Origin: Sphingobacteriales bacterium | Lineage (GTDB): Bacteria; Bacteroidota; Bacteroidia; Chitinophagales; Chitinophagaceae | Direction of reading: 5' to 3' | Length of the DNA: 59,130 bases | Assembly: GCA_012270485.1 (NCBI GenBank) | Contig: JAAXIF010000093.1 | Location: 1 to 59,130, forward strand | In this document: positions 43,580 through 51,956 of the stretch, piece by piece | How the letters are laid out: every line of letters starts with the position of its first letter | Position numbering within the stretch: position 1 is the stretch's first letter | Program-made: the position numbers and the translations under genes | Notes under the pieces: generated by a model | The model's input: only the letters and a program-made list of their open reading frames with translations | The model's database searches: none | What the model was told of the DNA's origin: nothing

Positions 43580-44164
43580 ATGAATCAATTTCTTTCTCAG
43601 GAATATTGGAATAACAGGTATTTACAACATCAAACAGGTTGGGATATTGGCACTATTTCAACACCGCTCAAGGAATACATCGATCAATTGTCTGATCAAC
43701 AAATCAGCATTCTCATTCCCGGAGGCGGTAACAGTTACGAGGCATTGTATTTATTGGAACAAGGATTTACAGATGTTACTGTTATTGATTTAGCACCCGC
43801 CGTAACAGAAAAATTAAAAAAACAAACTGAATCCTATCAATCACATATAAAAATTCTCACCGGAGATTTTTTTGAATTAACCGGACAATACGATCTCATC
43901 CTAGAACAAACATTTTTCTGTGCCATCGATCCGGCATTAAGAGAACATTACGTTACCAAAATGTCGGAACTACTAAAGCCCAAAGGCAAATTGGTTGGTG
44001 TATTGTTCAACAGGTCTTTTGAAGCTGGTCCACCTTTTGGTGGAAGCGAAGCAGAATACAGGGCGCTATTCGCTTCAACATTTCATCAAATTCACATAGA
44101 GTCCTGCTACAACTCCATTAGTCCACGTTCAGGTAGTGAGTTGTTTGTAATGTTGAGGCCGTAG
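43580..44164 (+). CDS. TPMT-like SAM-dependent methyltransferase
   Basis: 194 residues. SAM site ILIPGGGNSYEALYLLEQGF with acidic VIDLAP, then LEQTFFCAIDPALREHYV and GVLFNRSFEAGPPFGGSEAE, the thiopurine/thiol-halide methyltransferase pattern. Members methylate thiols, tellurite, selenium or halides. It lies 41 bases after the M24 peptidase. Its stop is in CCGTAGGCC, where an ATGGTCCATAG word repeat begins. Confidence 0.9.
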   Translation: MNQFLSQEYWNNRYLQHQTGWDIGTISTPLKEYIDQLSDQQISILIPGGGNSYEALYLLEQGFTDVTVIDLAPAVTEKLKKQTESYQSHIKILTGDFFELTGQYDLILEQTFFCAIDPALREHYVTKMSELLKPKGKLVGVLFNRSFEAGPPFGGSEAEYRALFASTFHQIHIESCYNSISPRSGSELFVMLRP

Positions 44165-44167
44165 GCC

Positions 44168-44285
44168 TTAGACTATAGTCCATGGTCCATGGTCCATAGT
44201 CCATGGCTAATAGTTGAAGGAACGGATGCTCGATTTACCATATGCTATAACCCATTTGCTATCGACCATGGACCATAATAGACTA
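44168..44285. repeat. ATGGTCCATAG-family inverted repeat
   Basis: ATGGTCCATGGTC (44182-44194) and GACCATGGACCAT (44264-44276) are exact complements. Words TAGTCCATGG are restated five times on the left arm. Shares TAGTCCATGGCTAATAG with 47042-47057. Lies between convergent genes and reaches the bshB1 stop. Confidence 0.88.
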
Positions 44286-45011
44286 AGTACTATGCTTAAT
44301 AATCGCATCAAAGCTGTTAATGCCTATGATTTTCTCCGTGATATATCCTTCTGCGTAGCCCACCCCTATTCTTTTTCCCAGCATCATGGCACGTGCTTTT
44401 ACGGTTTCTAAGAATTGAGGGGTTGAAATATAGGTTTGAGGTTCGTTACCGCCGGTACTATTGAATTGTGTAGTATACGCCAAGACAGATTCAATCTTTT
44501 TGTCCATGTATGCGGTGATATCGACAACAAATGATGGCTGAATAAAACGATCTTGTATGTAATGAAAAACATAAGTAGGTCGCCATGCTTCTTGTTTTAC
44601 ATCATCCAGTATCGTTTCAATTTTTCGTAATCCTGATAAAAATGCTGCATCTGAAACCAGCTTAGCACTGCGTCCATGATCCGGATGTCTGTCCTCCGGC
44701 GCATTGGCCAAAACGATCTCAGGTTGGTATTTCCGGATCATTTGAATCACAAGTCGCTGATGTGTTTCATCATTTTGAAAAAATCCATCTGCCATACCCA
44801 GGTTTTCTCGCACTTGTACACCTAGAATTTTAGCAGCGGCAGTGGCTTCCTGTTTACGGGTTTCTGCGGTACCACGCGTACCCAATTCACCGCGCGTAAG
44901 ATCTACAATACCTACTTTCTTTCCTTCTGCCAGTGCAGCGAGAATAGTGCCTGAACAACCCAGTTCAACATCATCCGGATGAACGCCAAACGCCAATATA
45001 TCCAGTTTCAT
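44283..45011 (-). CDS. bshB1: bacillithiol biosynthesis deacetylase BshB1
   Basis: Zinc deacetylase that removes acetate from GlcNAc-malate, the second step to bacillithiol. 242 residues from the ATG at 45011, supported by a TACCTTTG box (45036-45029). LmbE/PIG-L motifs: GVHPDDVELGCSG (His11, Asp13, Asp14), DLTRGELGTRG, and ENLGMADGFF with EDRHPDHGRSAKLVSDAAFL, diagnostic for BshB1. The bacilliredoxin at 51316 in this window belongs to the same thiol system. Confidence 0.94.
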   Translation of the reverse strand: MKLDILAFGVHPDDVELGCSGTILAALAEGKKVGIVDLTRGELGTRGTAETRKQEATAAAKILGVQVRENLGMADGFFQNDETHQRLVIQMIRKYQPEIVLANAPEDRHPDHGRSAKLVSDAAFLSGLRKIETILDDVKQEAWRPTYVFHYIQDRFIQPSFVVDITAYMDKKIESVLAYTTQFNSTGGNEPQTYISTPQFLETVKARAMMLGKRIGVGYAEGYITEKIIGINSFDAIIKHST

Positions 45012-45028
45012 ATTTATTGATTGAATGA

Positions 45029-45036
45029 CAAAGGTA
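45029..45036 (-). promoter_or_regulatory. bshB1 -7 element TACCTTTG
   Basis: Exact TAnnTTTG on the minus strand, 17 bases before the bshB1 ATG. Confidence 0.7.
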
Positions 45037-45057
45037 AGGTTTGCATTTGCATAAATA

Positions 45058-45087
45058 AGATAGGGTATTCGTTTGAACACCCTATCT
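45058..45087 (-). terminator. hairpin after the 270-residue lipoprotein gene
   Basis: AGATAGGGT (45058-45066) and ACCCTATCT (45079-45087) are exact complements with a 12-base loop. The T-run on the minus strand is poor, so termination is likely but weaker than elsewhere. Confidence 0.6.
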
Positions 45088-45112
45088 CATCCATTCGGTC
45101 ACGACAGTGATA

Positions 45113-45925
45113 TTAGTAATAATAAAACAGTGTATTGGTTTCAATCACTCCACCCGATGGATCCTGATACAAGAATTTCTTTGTCAATGGTTTTGCCTGT
45201 TGATCATACGTGAATTGACTATTAAAAGTGGTGATCACACCATTGCTCTCTCTTTTCACGATTCGTTTACCGGGATTATTTTTCATGCGAACAATCCCAT
45301 AATAATAGGGTATTTGTCTAATCAACTCTTCCGCGTTGAATTTATTATCATAGTCTAAGTATTCAACAGTCATGTGTTTGACCAATTGTCCGGTGAATCC
45401 ATCCACAACATGGGTCACTTCTTTTTTCAAATTATCATCCGGATAAAAACTATAACTATGTTGAGCACTGAATTCATACCCTCTGGCAGCTCCGTTATAA
45501 TTGTAGATTTCCATGGAAGTGAGCACATCATTTGTGTAATTGAAGAATTTATATGAAGATTTATGTTGATTGATGTATTGACTAATAGTGGTCACTTTTC
45601 CATTTGTATATTGATACAGGTAATACCAACCTTCACTACTATTGATACGTTCACGCCTGCCTGTGGCATCATATTTAAATTCATAATTTACCCCATCTCC
45701 TGCCGCCGTATCGATATTATTCACCAGTTTTGAGATACGTCCATCTGCGAGATAATACAATGAATCATATGCTCCGGTATCATATATCAGTTTAGATAAT
45801 TTACCGGTGGGTTGTTGCGGTTGAGGTGGCGGTAATTGTGGTGTAACGGACTGCTTCTTACAAGCAGTAAACATCAGACTTAACACGATGAGTGTTGATG
45901 TTATGATTTGTGGGATTTGTTTCAT
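45113..45925 (-). CDS. hypothetical lipoprotein with RHS/YD-like repeats
   Basis: 270 residues. Signal peptide with lipobox FTAC (Cys22), then a Pro/Gln linker (PQLPPPQPQQPTG). The mature part is beta-rich with tyrosine phrases YDTGAYDSLYYLADGRISKL, EFKYDATGRRERIN and YTNGKVTTISQYI, which resemble loose RHS/YD repeats often seen in Bacteroidota lipoproteins. No function can be assigned. Likely on the outer membrane. Confidence 0.72.
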   Translation of the reverse strand: MKQIPQIITSTLIVLSLMFTACKKQSVTPQLPPPQPQQPTGKLSKLIYDTGAYDSLYYLADGRISKLVNNIDTAAGDGVNYEFKYDATGRRERINSSEGWYYLYQYTNGKVTTISQYINQHKSSYKFFNYTNDVLTSMEIYNYNGAARGYEFSAQHSYSFYPDDNLKKEVTHVVDGFTGQLVKHMTVEYLDYDNKFNAEELIRQIPYYYGIVRMKNNPGKRIVKRESNGVITTFNSQFTYDQQAKPLTKKFLYQDPSGGVIETNTLFYYY

Positions 45926-46015
45926 TTTTACGAATTATAACAACAAAACTATCCTTACGATCTACCCCTCACTATCGCATAAGAATGTGGTTGATGATGA
46001 ACGGAAATTATGAGT

Positions 46016-46049
46016 AAAAAAAAGTCCCGCATGTTGTACAAGCGGGACT
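46016..46049 (-). terminator. intrinsic terminator of rpmE2
   Basis: AGTCCCGC (46023-46030) and GCGGGACT (46042-46049) are exact complements. The minus strand continues into a T-run (plus A-run 46016-46023). Confidence 0.88.
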
Positions 46050-46071
46050 CTTAATATGGTTGAAGTTGAAA

Positions 46072-46323
46072 TTATTTCTTCTTCTCGTAACGCTTCTTGA
46101 ATTTATCGATACGACCTGCTGTATCAACCAGCATGTTTTTACCGGTATAGAAAGGGTGAGAAGTGTTAGAGATCTCCAATTTGATAACCGGATACTCATT
46201 ACCATCTTCCCAAACGATGGTTTCTTTTGAAGATGCAGTTGAACGGCTCAGGAATGAATGTCCATTACTCATATCCTTGAACACTACAAAACGATAATTT
46301 TCTGGATGGATACCTTGTTTCAT
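46072..46323 (-). CDS. rpmE2: 50S ribosomal protein L31, type B
   Basis: 83 residues from the ATG at 46323 ([20 protein letters not shown]); the earlier frame is leader. [20 protein letters not shown] is diagnostic. It lacks the zinc-binding cysteines of type A L31, so it is the zinc-independent form. A promoter TACTTTTG and a leader of about 50 bases with a GC-rich hairpin precede it. Confidence 0.96.
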   Translation of the reverse strand: MKQGIHPENYRFVVFKDMSNGHSFLSRSTASSKETIVWEDGNEYPVIKLEISNTSHPFYTGKNMLVDTAGRIDKFKKRYEKKK

Positions 46324-46341
46324 AATTTTTATTTTTAGGTG

Positions 46342-46385
46342 GTACGGATTTGGCCGTACGCTTATTTTTAAGGACTGCAAAAGTA
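46342..46385 (-). promoter_or_regulatory. rpmE2 promoter and leader hairpin
   Basis: TACTTTTG (minus, 46385-46378) is an exact -7 element. The leader holds GTACGG-N6-CCGTAC (46342-46359), a candidate site for autogenous control by L31. Confidence 0.6.
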
Positions 46386-46424
46386 ACGAAATGCGGCTTA
46401 TTTGCCAAAAAATGAACGGTTAAG

Positions 46425-46477
46425 TGTCAAGAATGAAGGTACAAGACTCAAGAAAGGTTCAAGAATTCAAGTATTTT
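46425..46477. repeat. GGTTCAAGAATTCAAG words
   Basis: AAGTGTCAAGAATGAAGGTA and CAAGACTCAAGAAAGGTTCA match the vocabulary at 22873-23031 and around the four-helix-bundle gene. Only one arm is present here. It follows the yajQ stop. Confidence 0.78.
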
Positions 46478-46969
46478 TTAGCTTTTCATATTGATGTATT
46501 GGAGGGGGATACCAAATCCGCCTGCATTACATTTTGCTATAACTTCCTGTAAATCATCAATTTTCTTGGCAGTTACCCGGATAATATCGTCCATGATAGC
46601 CGCTTGCACCTTCAAACCGCTGTCTTTGATCATTTTGACAATCTTTTTGGCGTCTTCTTGCTTCAGACCATTGCGAACCGGCACTTCCTTTTTCACCACT
46701 TTACCGCTGGGATAGGCGTCTTTCGAAAAATCGAAGGCATTGCCATCAATACCCTGCTTAATGGCCCGACTAATGAGTACATCAATCAGTTGCTTCATTT
46801 TCATGTCACTCTCTACTTCCAGAGAAACGATAAAATCTTTCTTATTCAGTTCAACAGAAACAGGAGAATCTCTAAAGTCGAATCGACCCGCAATTTCTTT
46901 TTTTACCGTATTAATGGCATTATCAAGTGTTTGCAGGTCTACTTTGCTGGCTATGTCAAAAGAAGGCAT
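46478..46969 (-). CDS. yajQ: YajQ family nucleotide-binding protein
   Basis: 163 residues from the ATG at 46969 (MPSFDIASKVDLQTLDNAIN), the family's usual length; the frame upstream is word repeat. Two tandem ferredoxin-like halves; KEIAGRFDFRDSPVSVELNK, SRAIKQGIDGNAFDFSKD and DSGLKVQAAIMDDIIRVTAK are diagnostic. Family members bind RNA or cyclic di-GMP. A TATCTTTG promoter box lies 14 bases before the start. Confidence 0.95.
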   Translation of the reverse strand: MPSFDIASKVDLQTLDNAINTVKKEIAGRFDFRDSPVSVELNKKDFIVSLEVESDMKMKQLIDVLISRAIKQGIDGNAFDFSKDAYPSGKVVKKEVPVRNGLKQEDAKKIVKMIKDSGLKVQAAIMDDIIRVTAKKIDDLQEVIAKCNAGGFGIPLQYINMKS

Positions 46970-46983
46970 GGTGTTGTTTTTTG

Positions 46984-46991
46984 CAAAGATA
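46984..46991 (-). promoter_or_regulatory. yajQ -7 element TATCTTTG
   Basis: Exact TAnnTTTG on the minus strand; the expected leader is about eight bases. Confidence 0.7.
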
Positions 46992-47004
46992 GGGAGGTTG
47001 GGGC

Positions 47005-47152
47005 ATGGTCCATAGTTCATAGTCCAAGGTTGATGGTCCATAGTCCATGGCTAATAGACTATGAATTTTTAAAAACGTACCAATTAAATAAAGATGATCC
47101 TTACTTAATCAGTAGAACAGCCCCCAATAACTATGGACCATTGACCATGATC
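47005..47152. repeat. ATGGTCCATAG-family inverted repeat
   Basis: ATGGTCCATAG (47033-47043) and CTATGGACCAT (47131-47141) are exact complements, with further restated words on both sides. Lies between the TonB-type gene and yajQ. Confidence 0.85.
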
Positions 47153-47153
47153 C

Positions 47154-47182
47154 AAAAAAAGGCCCCGATAGACATCGGGGCC
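47154..47182 (-). terminator. terminator of the TonB-type barrel gene
   Basis: GGCCCCGAT (47161-47169), AGAC loop, ATCGGGGCC (47174-47182) is a perfect stem; the minus strand runs into seven T. It resembles the hairpin at 52437-52458 (GCCCCGGAT/ATCCGGGGC). Confidence 0.85.
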
Positions 47183-47268
47183 GCCTTCTATATAATGCAC
47201 ATGAGAAAAAAACAAAATTGATACAGCTAAATTGACAGCTAAGCACTACATAAAATTGTCAAATAAGG

Positions 47269-47332
47269 ATGAACGGAGTCATTTTAGGTCGAATGGAAAA
47301 TAGTATCTATTCTACCGCTAAACTCCGTTCAT
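47269..47332. repeat. inverted repeat next to the TonB-type gene stop
   Basis: ATGAACGGAGT (47269-47279) and ACTCCGTTCAT (47322-47332) are exact complements with a 42-base loop that holds a smaller AATAGTATCTATT dyad. It lies 11 bases after the stop of the minus-strand barrel gene, before the terminator. Confidence 0.75.
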
Positions 47333-47343
47333 CAATCTGTCCA

Positions 47344-49791
47344 TTAATTACCTCCACCGATACTCACGCGGTTCTGTTCTTCATTCGCACCGCCTCTTTT
47401 ACGTTGAGCTGCTGTTTTACCTTTGCTAAAACGGTAAGTAAAACTCAAATTCACCACTCTACTATCTCTCGCCTGACGGATCGTTACATCTACGTTCTGA
47501 TATCTGCTGTATCCACGGAATTGTTGTGTATAGAGGACATCACGTACCACCAATCTGATGGTTCCTTTATTTTTCAATACCTGCTTGGTAAAGCCAACAT
47601 TAATAGCACCCATCGATCTCATGGCCAATACTCCTTCTACTCCACCGCTGCGGTAAAATCCACTCAATTCAGCACCCCAACCTTTTGGTAAAGTAAATTG
47701 GTTAGAAATATTCGTCATAAAAGTTGCACCTCCTACTGATATTTCTCCGCCGTTTACAACACCTGTGAATTTGTTATAAAATCCATTCATGTAAATATTG
47801 GTTCTAAACCATTTTGTAATAGGCATACCCAGACTCACAGAAGCGCCTATATTTTGTCTGCGTGCAATATTGCTCTTCTTTACAAATGAACTATTGGTAC
47901 TATCAATCTGCTCCAGTACATCTTGAAGAATATCATTGGTAGTGCTATAGTTGATAGACGTATTCATGATTCCTTTGAAAGTATGATTCAACTCGATATT
48001 ATGACTGAACTGTGGTCTCAGGTATGGGTTACCCACCTGGTAAGTATATTTATCCAGGAAGTAATAGAATGGATTCAAATCCTGATAGTTCGGGCGATCA
48101 ATACGACGACCATAACTCAAAGCAAACTGATTTTTTTCGTTCGCTGTGTAACCGATATACATGGTTGGAAATACCTGTGTATAGTTGCGTTTAAATACTT
48201 CTCCGGTTGTTAATTGATTACCGGTAATATTGGTATTCTCTGCACGAAGTCCTAATTGTACACTCCACTTTTTATTGAATTGTTTATTCAAATTCAGATA
48301 AGCTGCATTGATATTTTCTTTGTAGAGAAAGTGATTGCTACGGGTAACATCATTTACAAATGAAGTACCATTCCAATTGGCATATTGTGCATCATTGTCT
48401 GTATTCACATAACTGCTTTTCAATCCGGTCTCTAATTTCATTTGTCCTTTGAGTGATTGAGCGTAATCTGCTTTCAAACTATAAATATTGATCGCTGCCG
48501 GTAAGATACCACGTAAGATTTCTTTGGGTGATTTGATATTGCCTGAATGATCATAGAAATCATTGATCAACATTTGGGTATTGTCTTGTGTGTATCTGAT
48601 ATAATCAGCATCAACAGTCAATTCTCTTCCGGTACTATCAAATACATGACGCAGATTCATATTCACACCCACATTGTTAAAATGAAGATGTACATCATTA
48701 ATGGCTTGTGTACGTGTTACCAAAGCTCCCATTGGATCTTTGATAAAAGTTGTATTGTCTGTGTATTCAATACCTTTACTATCGTAACCATTTACAACCA
48801 ATCCCAAAGTGGTTTTCTTATTCATAAAATAATCAAATCCGGCTTTGTAATTATAACTTTTGAACTCACGCTGGTTGTCAGCGAATTGATCAAAAGAAGA
48901 TAATAAAGCATTGGTATTTTGATTGCGGAAGTTTCTGTCGATCTTCAGTGCTCCGAAATTTTCATTATAGTTATGACTTGCATTTCCGAAGAAATTCATT
49001 TTTCCTTTTCTATAATTCAGGTTCACACTATTATTGGTTTTCGGAAGCACACCTTGCGTATATCCGGAAGTGATACTGGCATTATAACCCATCACTTTTG
49101 TCTTTTTAGTCTTGATATTGATCACACCTGAATTACCTGAAGCATCAAAACGTGCCGGTGGATTGGTCATGATTTCAATAGACTCAAGATTGGAACTCGA
49201 CATATTGTTCAACATATTGGCGAGATCTTGTGCTCCGAGATAAGTGGGTTTGCCATCCAACATCACGACCACACCTTGTTTGCCTTTCAAACTGATATTG
49301 CCATCCTTATCTACAGCAATACCCGGAGATTTTTCAAGTACTTCCATCACAGTAGCACCTGCATTGGTGGGAGATGCATCAACATTAATGATGGTTCTAT
49401 CCAATTTCTGCTCAATCAATGGCTTTTTAGAACTTACCACTACAGCCTGCAACTCCTTCGAAGCATTCACCAGGGTAATCGGTTTTAACGTGTAGACTTG
49501 GCCATTCGCCAAATCAAAAGATTCACTGTAATATTTGGCATAGCCAACAGACTGAATCACCACCAGGTATTTACCTGCGGCTAATTTTTCAACTTCAAAC
49601 TGACCGGTCTTGTCCGTAACAGCCAGTTTTACCACTGCTGAATCTTTAGCGCGTAGTACACCTATCGAAGCGGCTTCTACTGCTTTTTGACTACCGTTTA
49701 CGGTACCGTTTACTTTTCCGGTTTGTGCCTGAGCCGTCATTGACATGGTCGTTAGTCCGATTGTGGCGAGCAGGGTCATCAACTTTCTCAT
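47344..49791 (-). CDS. TonB-dependent outer-membrane beta-barrel protein
   Basis: 815 residues. Signal peptide ends MTAQAQ. A carboxypeptidase-like domain (about 24-110; GKVNGTVNGSQKAVEAASIG), then a plug (about 130-240; VMEVLEKSPGIAVDKDGNIS) and the OMP_b-brl_3 type barrel (about 370-790). Unlike classical receptors the end is polar and Gly-rich (GGANEEQNRVSIGGGN). The substrate is unknown. Its promoter box is built into a 16-bp-arm palindrome, so expression is probably repressor-controlled. Confidence 0.9.
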   Translation of the reverse strand: MRKLMTLLATIGLTTMSMTAQAQTGKVNGTVNGSQKAVEAASIGVLRAKDSAVVKLAVTDKTGQFEVEKLAAGKYLVVIQSVGYAKYYSESFDLANGQVYTLKPITLVNASKELQAVVVSSKKPLIEQKLDRTIINVDASPTNAGATVMEVLEKSPGIAVDKDGNISLKGKQGVVVMLDGKPTYLGAQDLANMLNNMSSSNLESIEIMTNPPARFDASGNSGVINIKTKKTKVMGYNASITSGYTQGVLPKTNNSVNLNYRKGKMNFFGNASHNYNENFGALKIDRNFRNQNTNALLSSFDQFADNQREFKSYNYKAGFDYFMNKKTTLGLVVNGYDSKGIEYTDNTTFIKDPMGALVTRTQAINDVHLHFNNVGVNMNLRHVFDSTGRELTVDADYIRYTQDNTQMLINDFYDHSGNIKSPKEILRGILPAAINIYSLKADYAQSLKGQMKLETGLKSSYVNTDNDAQYANWNGTSFVNDVTRSNHFLYKENINAAYLNLNKQFNKKWSVQLGLRAENTNITGNQLTTGEVFKRNYTQVFPTMYIGYTANEKNQFALSYGRRIDRPNYQDLNPFYYFLDKYTYQVGNPYLRPQFSHNIELNHTFKGIMNTSINYSTTNDILQDVLEQIDSTNSSFVKKSNIARRQNIGASVSLGMPITKWFRTNIYMNGFYNKFTGVVNGGEISVGGATFMTNISNQFTLPKGWGAELSGFYRSGGVEGVLAMRSMGAINVGFTKQVLKNKGTIRLVVRDVLYTQQFRGYSRYQNVDVTIRQARDSRVVNLSFTYRFSKGKTAAQRKRGGANEEQNRVSIGGGN

Positions 49792-49840
49792 ACTTAGTTT
49801 ATTTAAAGGTTTTTAGTTCTCGTTGTTGCTAATTACAGAA

Positions 49841-49878
49841 CAAAACTATGTACTATGTTTTGCATAGTACATAGTTTT
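49841..49878 (-). promoter_or_regulatory. palindrome overlapping the promoter of the TonB-type gene
   Basis: AAAACTATGTACTATG (49842-49857) and CATAGTACATAGTTTT (49863-49878) are exact complements with a five-base centre. On the minus strand TAGTTTTG (49848-49841), an exact -7 element, sits in one arm. A repressor on the palindrome would cover the promoter. Confidence 0.72.
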
Positions 49879-49939
49879 ATAATGAACGGTGCTTTACAAG
49901 GATGAGCGGTAACAGACTTTAGACAAGTAAAAAGTCGAC

Positions 49940-49980
49940 AAAAAAAGTCGCCTAACTGATTGATTATCAGATAGACGACT
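49940..49980 (-). terminator. hairpin after lgt
   Basis: AGTCG (49946-49950) and CGACT (49976-49980) enclose the imperfect pair CTAACTGAT / ATCAGATAG. The minus strand continues into a T-run (plus A-run 49940-49946). Confidence 0.7.
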
Positions 49981-50005
49981 CCAGATTACAGTTGAGGCTA
50001 GGGTA

Positions 50006-51160
50006 TTATTTAGAATACTTTCCGAACCAATCTTTGGCTTTGAATATCAATAAAATACCTGCAATGATCATCGCAAAGGAAATCAGTTCGGCCTGTGTAG
50101 GCTGAAATGGAAGGTCTTCATATTTGGTATTCACCCGAATTTTTTCAATAAAGAAACGCTCCAGACCATTCAAGACCAAGTAGAGACCGGAAAGCTGTCC
50201 GGCTATTTTGAGTTTTTTACGGTAATACCATAACACACCAAAAAGAATCATACAAGCGATGATCTCATATAATGGTGTAGGGTATACAGCCGGGATCAAT
50301 TCATTACAGTACGGACCTTCGCAACCTGCTATAGGCTTGCCCTCACCAATTACATTGTGTGGATAGTTGTAAGCCCACATCCAATCAGGTATCCAACTCA
50401 ATGGTTTGGGGTTTGTATTCACAATACCCCAATCTCCATCACCACTAACCTGACAACCTACTCTTCCAAATGCATATGCAAACATCATGGTAGGTGCCAT
50501 GGCATCGGCAAGATGAATAACGTTGATCTTTCTTTTTCTAGCATATAAAACAATGGCTACGCCTGCACAAATCAATCCACCATAAAATGTGAGTCCGCTA
50601 AATGAGATCAAAGCTCCGATCGGATCTTTTGAAAACTCATTCCAGTTCTCCAGGTTATGAAACACTTTGGCACCCAGAAAACCAAAGATCGCCGCATACA
50701 AAACAATATCTCCTACTCTATCGTGCGGCCAAATTCTGATCACACGTTCTTCCGGCTTATCTAATTTTTGTTTTTGTTTTTCCCACCATTTCAATCCGCC
50801 AAAAACCAAGCCTACCAACAATCCCATTGCCAAGCTCCCTTTTGATGAAAGGATAAATGCCTGAGGATCATTAAAAGCATCATCAGTTACAAAAGCGCCG
50901 ATGATTTTATATCCAAAAACAAAACCCAATAAAAAATTGATCAATAACTCGCTGAAAGAAGCCGCTGCGCCCACGAATATTTTCTCTTCCGTAAAAGTGA
51001 ACAAACCTTGGTTTTGTTTTCGTTTCAGTTCGAGGGTCAGTATCCAGGCAGAGAGAATAAAAGACAGTGCTACAAAAAAACCAAAACTGTTAACCAGCTT
51101 TAATCCTTCCAATTCTATTCCGAAAATGTCTTTAAAAGCGTAGTATAAATTAGGATACAT
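50006..51160 (-). CDS. lgt: prolipoprotein diacylglyceryl transferase
   Basis: First enzyme of lipoprotein maturation; adds diacylglycerol to the lipobox cysteine. 384 residues, longer than E. coli Lgt, with about seven membrane helices. FSGLTFYGGLICAGVAIVLY corresponds to the HGG-L region (Tyr in place of His), GRVGCQVSGDGDWG is the Lgt signature, and LNGLERFFIEKIRVN supplies the essential C-terminal Arg. The window encodes at least seven predicted lipoprotein substrates. Confidence 0.95.
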   Translation of the reverse strand: MYPNLYYAFKDIFGIELEGLKLVNSFGFFVALSFILSAWILTLELKRKQNQGLFTFTEEKIFVGAAASFSELLINFLLGFVFGYKIIGAFVTDDAFNDPQAFILSSKGSLAMGLLVGLVFGGLKWWEKQKQKLDKPEERVIRIWPHDRVGDIVLYAAIFGFLGAKVFHNLENWNEFSKDPIGALISFSGLTFYGGLICAGVAIVLYARKRKINVIHLADAMAPTMMFAYAFGRVGCQVSGDGDWGIVNTNPKPLSWIPDWMWAYNYPHNVIGEGKPIAGCEGPYCNELIPAVYPTPLYEIIACMILFGVLWYYRKKLKIAGQLSGLYLVLNGLERFFIEKIRVNTKYEDLPFQPTQAELISFAMIIAGILLIFKAKDWFGKYSK

Positions 51161-51243
51161 AGTCAGTTAGTCTATAGTTCATGCAAAGTTTGAGTGCTGC
51201 AATGATAACTAGAAATTATGATACGGAAAGCTGCTTTCATACA

Positions 51244-51274
51244 TACAAAAAAGAGGCCCTGCCGAAGCAGAGCC
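51244..51274 (-). terminator. terminator of the bacilliredoxin gene
   Basis: AGGC-C-CTGC, CGAA loop, GCAG-A-GCCT (51253-51274), with one internal mismatch. The minus strand continues into a T-run (plus A-run 51246-51251). Confidence 0.75.
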
Positions 51275-51315
51275 TATACTTACTAACCCATCCGTGAACA
51301 AAACTAAGGTAAAAA

Positions 51316-51732
51316 TTAATTGCAATGTTCATCAAAAACCGAAATCAAATGCTGCGCAATCACCTGAGCAGGACGACCTTCAATCTGATGACGCTCCACC
51401 ATGCTCACCAACTGTCCGTCTTTGAACAAAGCGATAGCAGGAGATGATGGCGGATAAGGTAAGGTATGCTTACGCACCTGGTTCACTGCCTCCATATCAA
51501 AACCGGCAAAACTAGTGGTCAATCTGTCCGGACGCTTTGTTGCATTCTGAACTGCCATCAATACACCGGGTCTGCAAGTGCCTGCTGCACAACCACATAC
51601 GGAATTTATTACGACCAAAGTGGTACCTTCTTGTTTCAAGGTTTCGTCAACCGAAGCTGCAGTTGTCATCTCTTCAAAACCATTATCGGTCAACTCTGCT
51701 TTCATGGGTAATACGATCTCTGCGGGATACAT
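51316..51732 (-). CDS. bacilliredoxin, BrxA/BrxB family
   Basis: 138 residues, thioredoxin-like. The active site is CGC: Cys46-Gly47-Cys48 in INSVCGCAAGTCRPG, with a third Cys53. Opening MYPAEIVLPMKAELTDNGFE is typical. Bacilliredoxins remove bacillithiol from S-bacillithiolated proteins. BshB1, encoded 6 kb away, shows that the organism can make the thiol. TAATTTTG promoter box at 51765-51758. Confidence 0.94.
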   Translation of the reverse strand: MYPAEIVLPMKAELTDNGFEEMTTAASVDETLKQEGTTLVVINSVCGCAAGTCRPGVLMAVQNATKRPDRLTTSFAGFDMEAVNQVRKHTLPYPPSSPAIALFKDGQLVSMVERHQIEGRPAQVIAQHLISVFDEHCN

Positions 51733-51757
51733 AATTGCTTGTTTATTTAGTACAACA

Positions 51758-51765
51758 CAAAATTA
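51758..51765 (-). promoter_or_regulatory. bacilliredoxin -7 element TAATTTTG
   Basis: Exact TAnnTTTG on the minus strand, 25 bases before the ATG at 51732. Confidence 0.65.
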
Positions 51766-51956
51766 CTATTAAAAGTTGTAACACTAAAAAAGCTTTAAAT
51801 CGGTCAATATGTCAATATAATTTCAAAAAGAAGCTATTTTGTCTTACGCGTAGCATCTAAATTGCCATCATGCCTCATTTATGGATCCAAAAAAGCAGTG
51901 GTATAGCCTTTGAAGCATGATAGGCGTATTCATTAAAAAACTAAAAACATAAGAAT

